Assembly (NCBI RefSeq): GCF_001552635.1
Contig: NZ_BCRO01000091.1
Location: 1 to 41,319, forward strand
DNA from: Actinomadura hibisca NBRC 15177
Lineage (GTDB): Bacteria > Actinomycetota > Actinomycetes > Streptosporangiales > Streptosporangiaceae
Reading direction: 5' to 3'
Length of the DNA stretch: 41,319 bases
The first letter of the stretch is position 1, and each line of letters starts with the position of its first letter. The position numbers were made by a program, and so were the translations under genes. This document shows positions 24,336-32,840 of this stretch, piece by piece. The notes beneath the pieces are model-generated. The model was not told where the DNA came from and did no database searches. It saw nothing but the letters and a program-made list of their open reading frames with translations.

Positions 24336-25634
24336 GTGTTGACCCATTTGGCCGGTCCTTTCGTGATCGGCATAGACGCGGGTGGCACGAAGACCCGCTG
24401 TGTCGTACTAACGCTCGGGGGAGCCCTGGCCGGTGCCGGCACCGGTCCCGGAGCCAACCCCAACTCCGGGGGCGACACCGCGGGGGCGCTCACCACGGCC
24501 CTGCGGGAGGCGCTCGGCGAGGTGGACCGGTCCCTGGTGATCGCCGGCGTGTTCGGCATCGCCGGGGCCGGCTCGGCCGGCCGGCCCGCCGCCGTCGCCG
24601 CCGCCCGGCGGGCCTGGCACGCGGTCGGGCTGCGCGGCTCGCCCGCGGTGGTGACCGACATCGCCGTGGCGTTCGCCGCCGGGACCAGCTCGCCCAAGGG
24701 CATCGTGGTGTTCTCCGGCACCGGTGCGGGCGCGGCCGTGATCAACGACGGCGCGATCGTGCAGCGCGCCGACGGCTACGGCTGGCTGGTCGGCGACGAG
24801 GGCTCGGCGGTGTGGCTGGGCCGCGAGGCGGTGCGCGCCGCGCTGGCGGCGCTGGACGGCCGCAGCCGCCCGACCGCGCTGACCGAGTCGGTGCCGCGCG
24901 CGCTGCTCGGCGCGGCGGTGGTCGCCGAGCTGGACGCGGCCCGGCGGCCCCGCCCCCGGCAGCGCCGCACGCTGGCGATGGCCGGGGCGGCGCCGCTGGA
25001 CGGCGGCTGCCACGGTGGCGGGCACGGTGGCGGCCATGGCGGCGGTCACGGTGGTGGGCACAACGGCGGGCATGCCGGTGGCGGCCACAACGGCGGCGCG
25101 TCCGGCCTGGGCGCCGGGGCCGCCCCGCTCGGCCCCGGAGCCTCGCCGCTGGGCGTCGCCGCGCCGTCCCCGCACGGCCCCGGCCCTGCGCTGGCGGCGG
25201 GCGCGAGCACCGCGATGCTGGTGCAGGACGCGCCGCGCCCGCCCGAGCCGCAGGCGTTCGCCGAGTCCCCGCCCAACCCCCAGCTCGCGCAGGCGATCAT
25301 CAAGGAGGTCTACGGCCGCCCGCCGGCGGCCCTGGGCAGACTCGGCCCGGTGGTGGCGGCCGCGGCGGCGGCGGGCGACCCGGTGGCCCGGCGGATCACC
25401 GAGGAGGCCGCCGAGTGGCTGCTGCGCGACGTGGACGCGGTGCGCCCGGCGCTGGCGGACCCGGCCGCGCCGGTGGTGATGCACGGCTCGGTGCTGCGCA
25501 ACGGTCCGGTGGCCGACGCGGTGCGCGAGGGCCTGCGCGACCGCTTCGCGGCGGCCCCGCGCCGCGCGGGCGATGGCGCGATCGGCGCGGCGGGCCTGGC
25601 GTTGCGCCGCCTGGGCCACCCGCTCCCCGGCTGA
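24336..25634 (+). CDS. BadF/NAGK-type amino-sugar kinase with His/Gly-rich insertion (432 aa)
   Basis: This ASKHA-fold kinase is probably for GlcNAc or MurNAc. Phosphate-1 motif VIGIDAGGTKT is at 10-20, VVTDIAVAFAAG at 105-116, FSGTGAGA at 126-133, and the NAGK signature DGYGWLVGDEGSAVWLG at 146-162. The closing part is VMHGSVLRNG and AGDGAIGAAGLALRR. Typical family members are about 300-330 aa. The extra length is an insertion at about 203-308: a basic stretch, then Cys225 and His at 226, 230, 234, 238, 242, 246 and 251 separated by Gly, then Pro/Ala/Gly-rich linker. The start is GTG at 24336. An ATG two bases upstream is out of frame. It is divergent from rpiR-murQ, and MurNAc/GlcNAc salvage is inferred from that context. 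Confidence 0.87.
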   Translation: MLTHLAGPFVIGIDAGGTKTRCVVLTLGGALAGAGTGPGANPNSGGDTAGALTTALREALGEVDRSLVIAGVFGIAGAGSAGRPAAVAAARRAWHAVGLRGSPAVVTDIAVAFAAGTSSPKGIVVFSGTGAGAAVINDGAIVQRADGYGWLVGDEGSAVWLGREAVRAALAALDGRSRPTALTESVPRALLGAAVVAELDAARRPRPRQRRTLAMAGAAPLDGGCHGGGHGGGHGGGHGGGHNGGHAGGGHNGGASGLGAGAAPLGPGASPLGVAAPSPHGPGPALAAGASTAMLVQDAPRPPEPQAFAESPPNPQLAQAIIKEVYGRPPAALGRLGPVVAAAAAAGDPVARRITEEAAEWLLRDVDAVRPALADPAAPVVMHGSVLRNGPVADAVREGLRDRFAAAPRRAGDGAIGAAGLALRRLGHPLPG

Positions 25635-25635
25635 C

Positions 25636-25805
25636 CCGGCCCCGCCCCGCTGCAACGCCACGCCTCACGCCGCCACGCCCTGCCGCGCCCCGTCGCGCCT
25701 TGCCATGCCTTGCCGTGCCTTGCCGTACCCCTCGCGCTCTGCCCTGCCACACCCTGCCGTGCCCCGCAGCGTCCTGCTCCGCCCTGCCGGGCCCTGCCGT
25801 GGGGC
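25636..25805. repeat. low-complexity CCNTGCC-type tract, non-coding
   Basis: After the kinase stop a stretch of about 170 bp is built from loosely repeated 5-11-nt words such as CCTTGCCGTG, CCCTGCCGTG and CCACGCC. The words are strongly strand-biased (C/T-rich on plus). Period is irregular and no frame looks coding. It could arise from replication slippage. Confidence 0.65.
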
Positions 25806-26122
25806 GGAAGAGGTCCGGGATTCTCCCGGTTCCGGTTGCGGGTGGGCGGACCGTTGTGATTAAGCTGTGATCAACGGTGGAAACGACCTTTCCCCGGCCG
25901 TGCCCGTCAGGGGCGGCTCCGGGGGAATCCGCCAGCCACGGATGTGGCCTGTACCGAACCGGCTGCGATACGCGCAGCGCCGTCCGTCTCGCCTGTCCCC
26001 CTTCCGAGGGGTGAACGGCCGAACGCCCCTTTCCGCCCTTCAGCAGGGCCGGTGTGGCTTCGGCACGTCCCGGCGCACGGGCGGCGGTCACGTTCTGTAC
26101 ACCCACACCGAACGAGGTCGTC
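25806..26122. other. upstream region of the penicillin-binding protein gene
   Basis: No convincing gene is seen. At 25851-25877 CCGTTG and CAACGG form an inverted repeat around two direct TGTGAT words. This is a possible operator or promoter-proximal site. GAGG (26114-26117) serves as SD for the downstream TTG start. Long open frames across this stretch lack starts or homology and look like GC-bias artefacts. Confidence 0.4.
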
Positions 26123-28222
26123 TTGCACGCGCTCCCCCCTGCTCGTTCCCGCCTGCGCGCCGTCGCCCGGCTGGCACGCGCCGTCGCCCGCCGCCTCAGG
26201 TCCCTGCGCCCCTCGCGTCGCGTCGTGCGCGTCGTGCTGGGCGCGTCCGCCGCCCTGGTCCTGCTGGTCGCCGGGACGCTCGTGGTCGTCTACCAGCGGA
26301 CCCCCACCCCGACCGAGCCCCAGGCCGGGGTCACCGACGAGGGGTCGACCGTCTACTACGGCGACGGCCGCACCCCGATCCTGCGGCTGGGCGCCAACCG
26401 GCAGGCCGTCCGGCACGGCGACATCCCCGACCACGTGCGCTGGGCCGTCATCGCCGCCGAGGATCGTGGCTTCTACCAGGGGCACGGCGTCTCCCCCGTC
26501 GGCACCGTCCGCGCCCTGTGGAGCACCGCCTCCGGCGGCGGCGCGCAGGGCGGCTCCACCATCACCCAGCAGCTCGCCCGCAACTACTACAAGGGGCTGA
26601 GCCGCGACCGCACCCTCGACCGCAAGGCCAAGGAGATCTTCATCGCGCTGAAGCTCGACCGGGCCAAGAGCAAGGACGCCATCCTCGACCTCTACCTCAA
26701 CACGATCTACTTCGGCCGCCAGACCTTCGGCGTGCAGGCCGCCGCCCGCGCCTACTTCGACAAGGACGTGCAGCAGCTCACGGTCGCCGAGGGCGCTCTG
26801 CTGGCGGCGATGATCCAGCTCCCGGCCTACTTCGTGACGCGCGGCGACTCCGCGCCCGCCCGCGCGTTGCGGGCCCGCTGGCGGTACGTCATCGACGGGA
26901 TGGTCGGCATGGGACGGCTGACGCGCGCCGACGCCGGGCGGCTCCGCTTCCCGACGACGCGCAAGGAGTGGCGCGGCGTGCTGCTGTCAGGGCAGTCGCC
27001 GCTGGTCCGGCAGCGGGTGCTGGAGGAGCTGCGCGACGCCGGGATCCCCGAGCAGAGCGTCGTCAACGGCCGCCTGAAGATCTACACCGGGCTCGACCAG
27101 CGCTGGATGGCCTACGCCGAGCAGGCCATGCGGGCGGCGAGCGAGCCGCGCTGGCACCGGGACGTGCAGGCCGGGCTCGTCGCGGTGGACCCGGCCGACG
27201 GGGCGGTCCGCGCGTTCTACGCGGGCGACCCGAAGCGCAACCAGATCGACACCGTGTTCCGGCCGATCGCGCAGGCCGCCTCGACGTTCAAGCCGTACGT
27301 GCTGGCGGCGGCGCTGCGCAAGGGCATGACGGTGCGCACGCGCGTCAGCGGCAAGTCGCCGGTGAAGTTCGCGCCCAACGGCGAGACCACCCCGATGACC
27401 GCGCCCGGCTACCGGGTCGACAACGACGAGAAGATCGGCTCGCTGGGCGCGGTGGACCTGGTCCGGGCCACCGCGCTGTCGGTTAACACCGGGTTCGTGA
27501 AGCTGGCGTTCGAGGCGGGGGTCGACAACGTGATCCGCGCCGCCGCCGACCTCGGCGTCCCGGCGGCGGCGCTGAAGCCGTTCAAGGGGCAGGCCGGGGT
27601 GGCGCTCGGCGTCGCGGACGTCTCGGCGTCGGTGCAGGCCGCCGGGTACGCGGCGTTCGCCAACGGCGGCACCGCCGTCACCCCGCACCTGGTCACCAAG
27701 GTCGTGGACGCGCAGGGCCGCGAGGTGCCCCTGCCCTGGAGGCGGCCCGGCCGCCGGGTGCTCACCCGCGAGCAGGCCGCCCAGGTGACCTACGCGCTGC
27801 GCAGCACGGTGGTCGCGGGCACCGGGCGGCGGGCCGCGCTGGCCGACCGGCAGGCGGCGGGCAAGACCGGCACCTCCGACCGCAACCGCGACGCCTGGTT
27901 CGTCGGGTACGTCCCGCGGTTGTCGGCGGCGGTGGTGATGTCGGACGCGCGCGCCAAGACGTTGCGGGACCTGCCCGGCCATCGCGGCGTCGTGTCGGGC
28001 GAGGACGTCCCGGCGAAGATCTGGCGGGCGTTCATGGCGAAGGCGACGGCGGGGACGGCGGCCGAGGACTTCCCCGAACCGGCGTTCGCCGGGACGACCC
28101 GCGACCTGGTGCCGCCCGCGACCCCGGCCCCGTCCCCGGGCCCCGAGCCGGAGTCGACCGAGTCGGCTCGACAGCGCGCCAAGGACCGGCTAACGTCGCG
28201 AGGTCGGATCACGAACGAGTAA
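26123..28222 (+). CDS. class A penicillin-binding protein (transglycosylase/transpeptidase)
   Basis: This bifunctional enzyme polymerises lipid II and cross-links peptidoglycan at the outer membrane face. A basic cytoplasmic tail precedes one TM helix (about residues 33-56, VVRVVLGASAALVLLVAGTL). The GT51 domain shows AEDRGFYQGHG near 112, GGSTITQQLARN, KAKEIFIALKLD and LNTIYFGRQTFGV. The transpeptidase domain shows S-T-F-K near 387 (nucleophile Ser), S-V-N near 453 and K-T-G-T near 580. The C-terminal tail is Pro/Glu-rich. I place the start at TTG 26123, preceded by GAGG. A GTG at 26054 would add 23 residues without membrane-protein features. It is followed by nagZ-like and lipoprotein genes, consistent with a wall turnover cluster. 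Confidence 0.93.
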   Translation: MHALPPARSRLRAVARLARAVARRLRSLRPSRRVVRVVLGASAALVLLVAGTLVVVYQRTPTPTEPQAGVTDEGSTVYYGDGRTPILRLGANRQAVRHGDIPDHVRWAVIAAEDRGFYQGHGVSPVGTVRALWSTASGGGAQGGSTITQQLARNYYKGLSRDRTLDRKAKEIFIALKLDRAKSKDAILDLYLNTIYFGRQTFGVQAAARAYFDKDVQQLTVAEGALLAAMIQLPAYFVTRGDSAPARALRARWRYVIDGMVGMGRLTRADAGRLRFPTTRKEWRGVLLSGQSPLVRQRVLEELRDAGIPEQSVVNGRLKIYTGLDQRWMAYAEQAMRAASEPRWHRDVQAGLVAVDPADGAVRAFYAGDPKRNQIDTVFRPIAQAASTFKPYVLAAALRKGMTVRTRVSGKSPVKFAPNGETTPMTAPGYRVDNDEKIGSLGAVDLVRATALSVNTGFVKLAFEAGVDNVIRAAADLGVPAAALKPFKGQAGVALGVADVSASVQAAGYAAFANGGTAVTPHLVTKVVDAQGREVPLPWRRPGRRVLTREQAAQVTYALRSTVVAGTGRRAALADRQAAGKTGTSDRNRDAWFVGYVPRLSAAVVMSDARAKTLRDLPGHRGVVSGEDVPAKIWRAFMAKATAGTAAEDFPEPAFAGTTRDLVPPATPAPSPGPEPESTESARQRAKDRLTSRGRITNE

Positions 28223-28247
28223 CGACCATGTCGGGGGGCCTGGTCCC

Positions 28248-29885
28248 GTGCGTCGCGCGTCACCCGCCCTGGCCGCCACCGCCGCGGCGCTCCTCGCGCT
28301 GCCCCTGGCCGCCTGCAGCGAGGAGCCCCGGCCGGCGGCCCCGGGCGCGGCCTCGGACTCGGCGGAGCCGTCCGCCACCCCCACCACGCCGCCGCCGGGC
28401 GCGTGGATCCCGGAGTTCGTCGCCGGCATGAGCCTGCCCGAGAAGGTCGGGCAGCTGTTCGTGCCGACCTTCTCCGACGCCGCCGACGCCAAGGCGATGA
28501 TCGAGAAGTACCACGTGGGCGGCTTCATCTACTTCCCCGGCAACCTGACCTCGCCGCGCGCGACCGCCACGCTGTCCAACCGGTTGCAGAAGGCCGCGAA
28601 GGTGCCGCTGCTGCTGGGGGTGGACGAGGAGCAGGGCCTGGTGACGCGCACGCCGTTCATCACCCGCTTCCCCGGCAACATGGCGCTGGGCGCGACGCGC
28701 AGCACCGCCGACGCCCGCGACGCGGCCCGTGTCACCGCCGCCGAGCTGCGCGCGGTGGGCATCAACCAGGACTACGCGCCGGTCGCCGACGTCAACGTCA
28801 ACCCGGCCAACCCGGTGATCGGCATCCGCTCGTTCTCGTCGGACCCCAAGCTGGTGTCCACGCTGCTGGCCGCGGCGATCGGCGGCTACCAGTCGGCCGG
28901 GGTCGCCGCGACGGCCAAGCACTTCCCCGGGCACGGCGACACCGCGACCGACAGCCATACCGGCCTCCCTGTGATCAAGCACACCCGCGAGCAGTGGGAG
29001 CGGCTGGACGCGCCGCCGTTCCGGGCCGCGGTCGCCGCCGACGTGGACGCGATCATGTCGGCGCACATCGTGGTGCCGAAGCTGGACGACTCGGGCGATC
29101 CCTCGACGTTGTCGCGCACGGTGCTGACCGGGTTGTTGCGGCAGAAGCTGGGCTTCCAGGGCGTGATCGTCACCGACTCGCTCCAGATGGAGGGCGCGCG
29201 CCGCAAGTACGGCGACGCGGCCACCCCGGTCCGGGCGATCAACGCCGGGGCCGACCAGCTGCTGATGCCGCCGAGCCTGCCCCGCGCGCACGCGGCGGTG
29301 CTGAAGGCGGTGCGCAGCGGCAAGATCTCCAAGAAGCGGCTGGACGAGGCCGTCGGGCGCATCCTGCGGTTGAAGGAGAAGCGCGGGCTGTTCCAGAACG
29401 CGCAGGCCGACCCGGCGCGCGCCGACGAGATCATCGGGTCGGCCGCCAACAAGGCCGTCGCGCGGCGGGTCGCCGAGCACGCGGTGACGCTGGTCCGCAA
29501 CAAGGAGAACGTGCTGCCGCTGAAGGGCAAGCGCGTCTACGTGTCCGGCCCCCGCAGCGACACCCTCGCGGCGGCGCTGCGCAGCGCGGGCGTGAACGTC
29601 GCCGCCTCTCCCGGCTCCGCCGACGTGACGGTCCTGACCACGCTGAACTCCGACCCGTCGGCCCGCATCCGGGCGGCCGGCAGCAAGCCCGTCGTGGTCG
29701 CCGCGCTGGGCCGCCCCTACGACCTGGACCGGGCGGGCGGGGCCGACGCGGCGCTGGCGACCTACTCCTCCGCCGCCGTCGCGGTGAAGGCGCTGGGCCG
29801 CGTCCTGTCCGGGCAGGTCAAGCCCACCGGCAAGCTCCCCGTCGCGGCGGGCGCCCCGATCGGCACGGGCCTCACCTACCGGTAG
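28248..29885 (+). CDS. glycoside hydrolase family 3 lipoprotein, NagZ-like beta-N-acetylhexosaminidase
   Basis: This 545-aa exported lipoprotein has a signal peptide MRRASPALAATAAALLALPL with lipobox LAAC (Cys23), then a Ser/Thr/Pro linker. The GH3 domain begins MSLPEKVGQLFVPTF and shows LLGVDEEQGLVTRT, KHFPGHGDTATDSH near 224 (the His/Asp acid-base loop typical of NagZ), and VIVTDSLQMEGARR near 306-312 with the Asp nucleophile. A second C-terminal alpha/beta domain follows (VAEHAVTLVRN onward). It should remove GlcNAc from wall fragments outside the membrane, feeding the GlcNAc PTS encoded nearby. The start is GTG at 28248, 25 nt after the PBP stop. The two are probably cotranscribed. Confidence 0.93.
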   Translation: MRRASPALAATAAALLALPLAACSEEPRPAAPGAASDSAEPSATPTTPPPGAWIPEFVAGMSLPEKVGQLFVPTFSDAADAKAMIEKYHVGGFIYFPGNLTSPRATATLSNRLQKAAKVPLLLGVDEEQGLVTRTPFITRFPGNMALGATRSTADARDAARVTAAELRAVGINQDYAPVADVNVNPANPVIGIRSFSSDPKLVSTLLAAAIGGYQSAGVAATAKHFPGHGDTATDSHTGLPVIKHTREQWERLDAPPFRAAVAADVDAIMSAHIVVPKLDDSGDPSTLSRTVLTGLLRQKLGFQGVIVTDSLQMEGARRKYGDAATPVRAINAGADQLLMPPSLPRAHAAVLKAVRSGKISKKRLDEAVGRILRLKEKRGLFQNAQADPARADEIIGSAANKAVARRVAEHAVTLVRNKENVLPLKGKRVYVSGPRSDTLAAALRSAGVNVAASPGSADVTVLTTLNSDPSARIRAAGSKPVVVAALGRPYDLDRAGGADAALATYSSAAVAVKALGRVLSGQVKPTGKLPVAAGAPIGTGLTYR

Positions 29886-29941
29886 ACGGCCCGGCAGCGG
29901 GACTGGCAGGATCAGCGCGCGCTTACCTTCCGGGAGGTTCC

Positions 29942-30421
29942 GTGCGCCTGCGCCTGCTCCTCGTCGTGGCCCTCGCCCTGCCCGCCGCCGCGTGCAGCGG
30001 CGACCCCGCACCGGCCAAACCCGCCGCCGGGACCCCACCCCGCCCCAGCGCGCGCACGGCGCTGCCGCCGAAGCAGACCGCCGCCGCCCGCACGGCCCTG
30101 ACCAAGTACCTGCGGGGCCTGGCGGCGGGCGATGCGAAGGTGTGCGGCCTGACGACTCCGGCCTACGAACGCGCCGTCTACGGCAAACCGGGCGGCTGCC
30201 GCCCCGGCCTCCCCCAGGCCCGCCGCAAACTGCGCCCGAAGGACCTGGCGGCGCTGCGCACGGTGACCGTCCCGACCGCCGAACCGGGCGCGGGCCCAGG
30301 CGAGTACAGCGTGCAGTTCGAGGACCTGAAGTGGAAGGCGGAACCGGCCCGCCCCGGCGGCGTCCTGGCCGCCCGCTTCACCCTGCACAAATCCGGCCCC
30401 CACTGGCTCCTGGTCTCCTGA
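29942..30421 (+). CDS. small secreted lipoprotein of unknown function (159 aa)
   Basis: The GTG at 29942 has GGGAGG about 6-8 nt upstream. A short signal peptide (MRLRLLLVVALALPAAAC) ends in a lipobox with Cys18. A Pro-rich linker follows, then a small domain of about 110 residues (TALTKYLRGLAAGDAKVCGLTTP to FTLHKSGPHWLLVS) with two Cys that could pair. The pattern resembles small actinobacterial NTF2-like lipoproteins, but I do not recognise a named family. It lies 56 nt after the GH3 gene on the same strand and may belong to the same wall-related unit. Confidence 0.78.
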   Translation: MRLRLLLVVALALPAAACSGDPAPAKPAAGTPPRPSARTALPPKQTAAARTALTKYLRGLAAGDAKVCGLTTPAYERAVYGKPGGCRPGLPQARRKLRPKDLAALRTVTVPTAEPGAGPGEYSVQFEDLKWKAEPARPGGVLAARFTLHKSGPHWLLVS

Positions 30422-30502
30422 CCCTCGCCACCTGCGCGTTCCATCGCCACCGTGTGCACGACCGCCGGTAGCGTGGGTCCCGGCGAAGCGAGGAGCACAC
30501 CG

Positions 30503-31105
30503 ATGTCCATGCCTGCCTGGGCGACCGATCCCAAGTCCCTGCTGCTGACGGCCGCGCAGTACGCGGAGCTGCCCGATCATGTCCGCCGGTCCATCGAGGT
30601 CGTGGACAATCACGTGGTCTTCCTGCACTCGGGCAGCGTGGAGCATTCCCGGGTCGCGCGCCGCCTGGCCGAGGCGATCGAACGGGCCCGCCCGGACGCC
30701 CCCTGCATCGCGGTCAGCACCGAAGTGGACATGCACTACCGGAAGTTCCATCGCAACTCCGACGGCGACTGGCTCTCCTTCCGCCGCCCCGATGTCACCG
30801 TGCACCGCTGCCTGGCGCGCGGCAGCGATCTGACCAGCCGCGACGCGCTGATCGTCGTCGAGGTCGTGTCGCCCGGCAGCGAGCAGGCCGACACCGTGCA
30901 GAAGGTCGCCGAGTACGCCAAGGAGCAGATCCCGGTCTACCTGGTGGTGACCTTGGACGACGAACTGTACGTCAAGTTCGTGCGCGAGTACCGGCTCGAC
31001 TGGTCGAAGGCGGGTTACCAGCTCGTGGCCGTGCACGAGGGCGAGCTGACGCTCACCGAGCCGGTCGCCTTCTCCGCGACGTTCGCCGACCTCGACCGGG
31101 CCTGA
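30503..31105 (+). CDS. Uma2-family (DUF820) PD-(D/E)XK nuclease-like protein (200 aa)
   Basis: This Uma2-type restriction-endonuclease fold protein shows SIEVVDNHVVFLHSGSVEHS near the N-terminus, RRPDVTVHRCLARG with the catalytic-type PD, and DALIVVEVVSPGSEQADTVQK giving the E-x-V-S-P-G-S motif, followed by VAEYAKEQIPVYLVV. Uma2 proteins are abundant in actinomycetes and cyanobacteria. Their function is not established. The ATG at 30503 is preceded by GAGGAG about 8 nt upstream. A second ATG two codons in is possible. It is a single gene, convergent with ptsI and closed by the hairpin at 31111-31151. Confidence 0.87.
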   Translation: MSMPAWATDPKSLLLTAAQYAELPDHVRRSIEVVDNHVVFLHSGSVEHSRVARRLAEAIERARPDAPCIAVSTEVDMHYRKFHRNSDGDWLSFRRPDVTVHRCLARGSDLTSRDALIVVEVVSPGSEQADTVQKVAEYAKEQIPVYLVVTLDDELYVKFVREYRLDWSKAGYQLVAVHEGELTLTEPVAFSATFADLDRA

Positions 31106-31110
31106 GAACA

Positions 31111-31151
31111 CGGAGGCGAGGTCACCCCTACACCGGGTGGCCTCGCCTCCG
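31111..31151. terminator. bidirectional hairpin between the Uma2 gene and ptsI
   Basis: A 17-bp stem (31111-31127 with 31135-31151, one G-T type mismatch) and a 7-nt loop lie 5 nt after the Uma2 stop and 6 nt after the ptsI stop on the other strand. No long T-run follows, as is common in high-GC actinomycetes. Confidence 0.75.
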
Positions 31152-31157
31152 CGGGTT

Positions 31158-32840
31158 CTACAGGCCCAGTTCCGCCAGGGCGGGCAGGGTCGCTCGGGCC
31201 GCGTCGCGGGCCTCGGTCGCCGAGCGGGCCTCGCGGGCCGCCAGGGCCGCCGTGCGGCACTCGGCCAGCGTGTGGTGGGCGAGGGCCGCGCGGACCAGGG
31301 GCAACGACGGGGCGCTCATCGACAACGACGTCACGCCGAGGCCCACCAGCACGCACGCCAGCGCCGGGTCTCCGGCCGCCTCGCCGCAGACGCCGCACGG
31401 CACGCCCGCGTCCGCCGCCAGCGCCACCAGGTCCAGCACGGCGGGCTGCCACGGGTCCTGGAGACGGGCCAGGCCGCCGATCTGGCGGTCGGCGGCGCAG
31501 GTGTACTGGGTCAGGTCGTTGGTGCCCAGGCTGAAGAACTCGATCTCGGGTGTCAGGTCGCGGGCGCGCAGCGCCGCCGCCGGGACCTCGATCATGACGC
31601 CGGGGTGCTCGATACCCGCCGCGCGGCAGGCGGCGGCGAAGTAGGCCGCCTCCTCGGCGTCGGTCACCATCGGGGCCATGACCTGGAGCTTGGCGCTCTG
31701 GCCCGACGCGGCGCGCGCCAGCGTCGTGAGCTGGGCCGTCAGCACGTCCTCGTGGCGGCGGAGCATCCGCAGGCCGCGCTCGCCGAGCGCCGGGTTGGGC
31801 TCCTCCCCGGGCGGCGGCAGGAACGCCAGCGGCTTGTCCGCGCCCGCGTCCAGGGCCCGCACCACCACGCGGCCCTCGGGGAACGCCGCCAGCACGCGGC
31901 GGTAGGCGTCCTCCTGCTCGGCGTCGTCGGGCGGCGTCGAGCGGTCCAGGAACAGGAACTCGGTGCGGTACAGGCCGACGCCTTCCGCGCCGTTGGCCAG
32001 CGCGGCGTCCAGGTCTTTGGGGCCGCCGATGTTGGCCAGCAGCGGGACGGCGTGGCCGTCCTTGGTCGCGCCGGGGCCGGTCGCGTCCGCCAGCGCGGAC
32101 GCGCGGGCGTCGGCGGCCTCGCGGGCCTCGGCCACCTCGGCGTCGGACGGGTCCACCCGCACGGTGCCCGCCGCGCCGTCCACCAGCACCATCGTGCCGT
32201 CGGCGAGGCCGGTCGCGCCGGGCAGCGCCACCACGGCCGGGACGCCCATCGTGCGGGCCAGGATCGCGGTGTGGCTGGTCGGGCCGCCCTCCTCGGTCAC
32301 GAACGCCACGACCTGCGCCGGGTCCAGCACGGCGGTGTCGGCCGGGGCCAGGTCGCGCGCGACCAGCACGAACGGCACGTCGGACTCGGGCACGCCCGGC
32401 ACCGGCAGGCCCAGCAGCCGCGCGACGGCGCGGTCGCGGATGTCGTCCAGGTCGGTGACGCGGGCCGCCAGGTACTCCCCCGCCCCGGCGAGCATCTCGC
32501 GGTAGACGGCGAACGCCTCGAACACCGCGCGGGCCGGGGCCGTCCCCTTCGCGATCCGCTCGGCGGCACCCTCGGCCAGGCCGGGGTCGCGCGCCATGAG
32601 GGCCTGCGCGTTCAGCACGTCGCGGCCCTCGGTGTTGCCAGCGGCGGCGGAGCGCTCGCCGCGTTCCTCCAAATCGGCGGCCACGGCCTCCAGCGCGGCG
32701 TTCGCCGTGGCCAAAGCCGCTGCGGCGTCACCGTCGTGCCGGTCGCCTTCCGGCGGCTCGGGCACCGCGCCCGCGATGCCGCGCACCGGGCCGTGACCGA
32801 CGCCGGGGCTCACCCCGGCGCCGGTCAGCACCTCAGGCAC
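31158..32840 (-). CDS. ptsI: phosphoenolpyruvate-protein phosphotransferase (PTS Enzyme I)
   Basis: This 560-aa cytosolic Enzyme I takes phosphate from PEP and passes it to HPr. The phosphorylated His is His190 in EEGGPTSHTAILAR. The C-terminal PEP-binding TIM barrel shows EGVGLYRTEFLFLDRS, VVVRALDAGADKPL, LGERGLRMLRR, FSLGTNDLTQYTCAADR and the catalytic Cys in GVPCGVCGEAAGD. Length is normal for the family. The ATG at 32840 overlaps the ptsH stop by 8 bp, so ptsH-ptsI are translationally coupled. It is the last gene of the nagA-ptsI operon and ends at the hairpin 31111-31151. Confidence 0.96.
   Translation of the reverse strand: MPEVLTGAGVSPGVGHGPVRGIAGAVPEPPEGDRHDGDAAAALATANAALEAVAADLEERGERSAAAGNTEGRDVLNAQALMARDPGLAEGAAERIAKGTAPARAVFEAFAVYREMLAGAGEYLAARVTDLDDIRDRAVARLLGLPVPGVPESDVPFVLVARDLAPADTAVLDPAQVVAFVTEEGGPTSHTAILARTMGVPAVVALPGATGLADGTMVLVDGAAGTVRVDPSDAEVAEAREAADARASALADATGPGATKDGHAVPLLANIGGPKDLDAALANGAEGVGLYRTEFLFLDRSTPPDDAEQEDAYRRVLAAFPEGRVVVRALDAGADKPLAFLPPPGEEPNPALGERGLRMLRRHEDVLTAQLTTLARAASGQSAKLQVMAPMVTDAEEAAYFAAACRAAGIEHPGVMIEVPAAALRARDLTPEIEFFSLGTNDLTQYTCAADRQIGGLARLQDPWQPAVLDLVALAADAGVPCGVCGEAAGDPALACVLVGLGVTSLSMSAPSLPLVRAALAHHTLAECRTAALAAREARSATEARDAARATLPALAELGL

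Noticed and set aside
24408..25661. 417-codon minus-strand frame opposite the kinase gene
   Set aside because: Antisense of a recognisable kinase. The composition is only Arg/Ala/Gly-rich.
25867..27486. 539-codon frame starting in the PBP upstream region
   Set aside because: It runs out of phase through the GT51 and transpeptidase domains and is Arg/Pro/Gly-rich. The PBP frame carries all catalytic motifs.
28403..29900. Plus-strand frame continuous with the small lipoprotein through the GH3 gene
   Set aside because: Only the last 160 codons (from GTG 29942, with SD and signal peptide) look real. The rest is out of phase with the GH3 enzyme.
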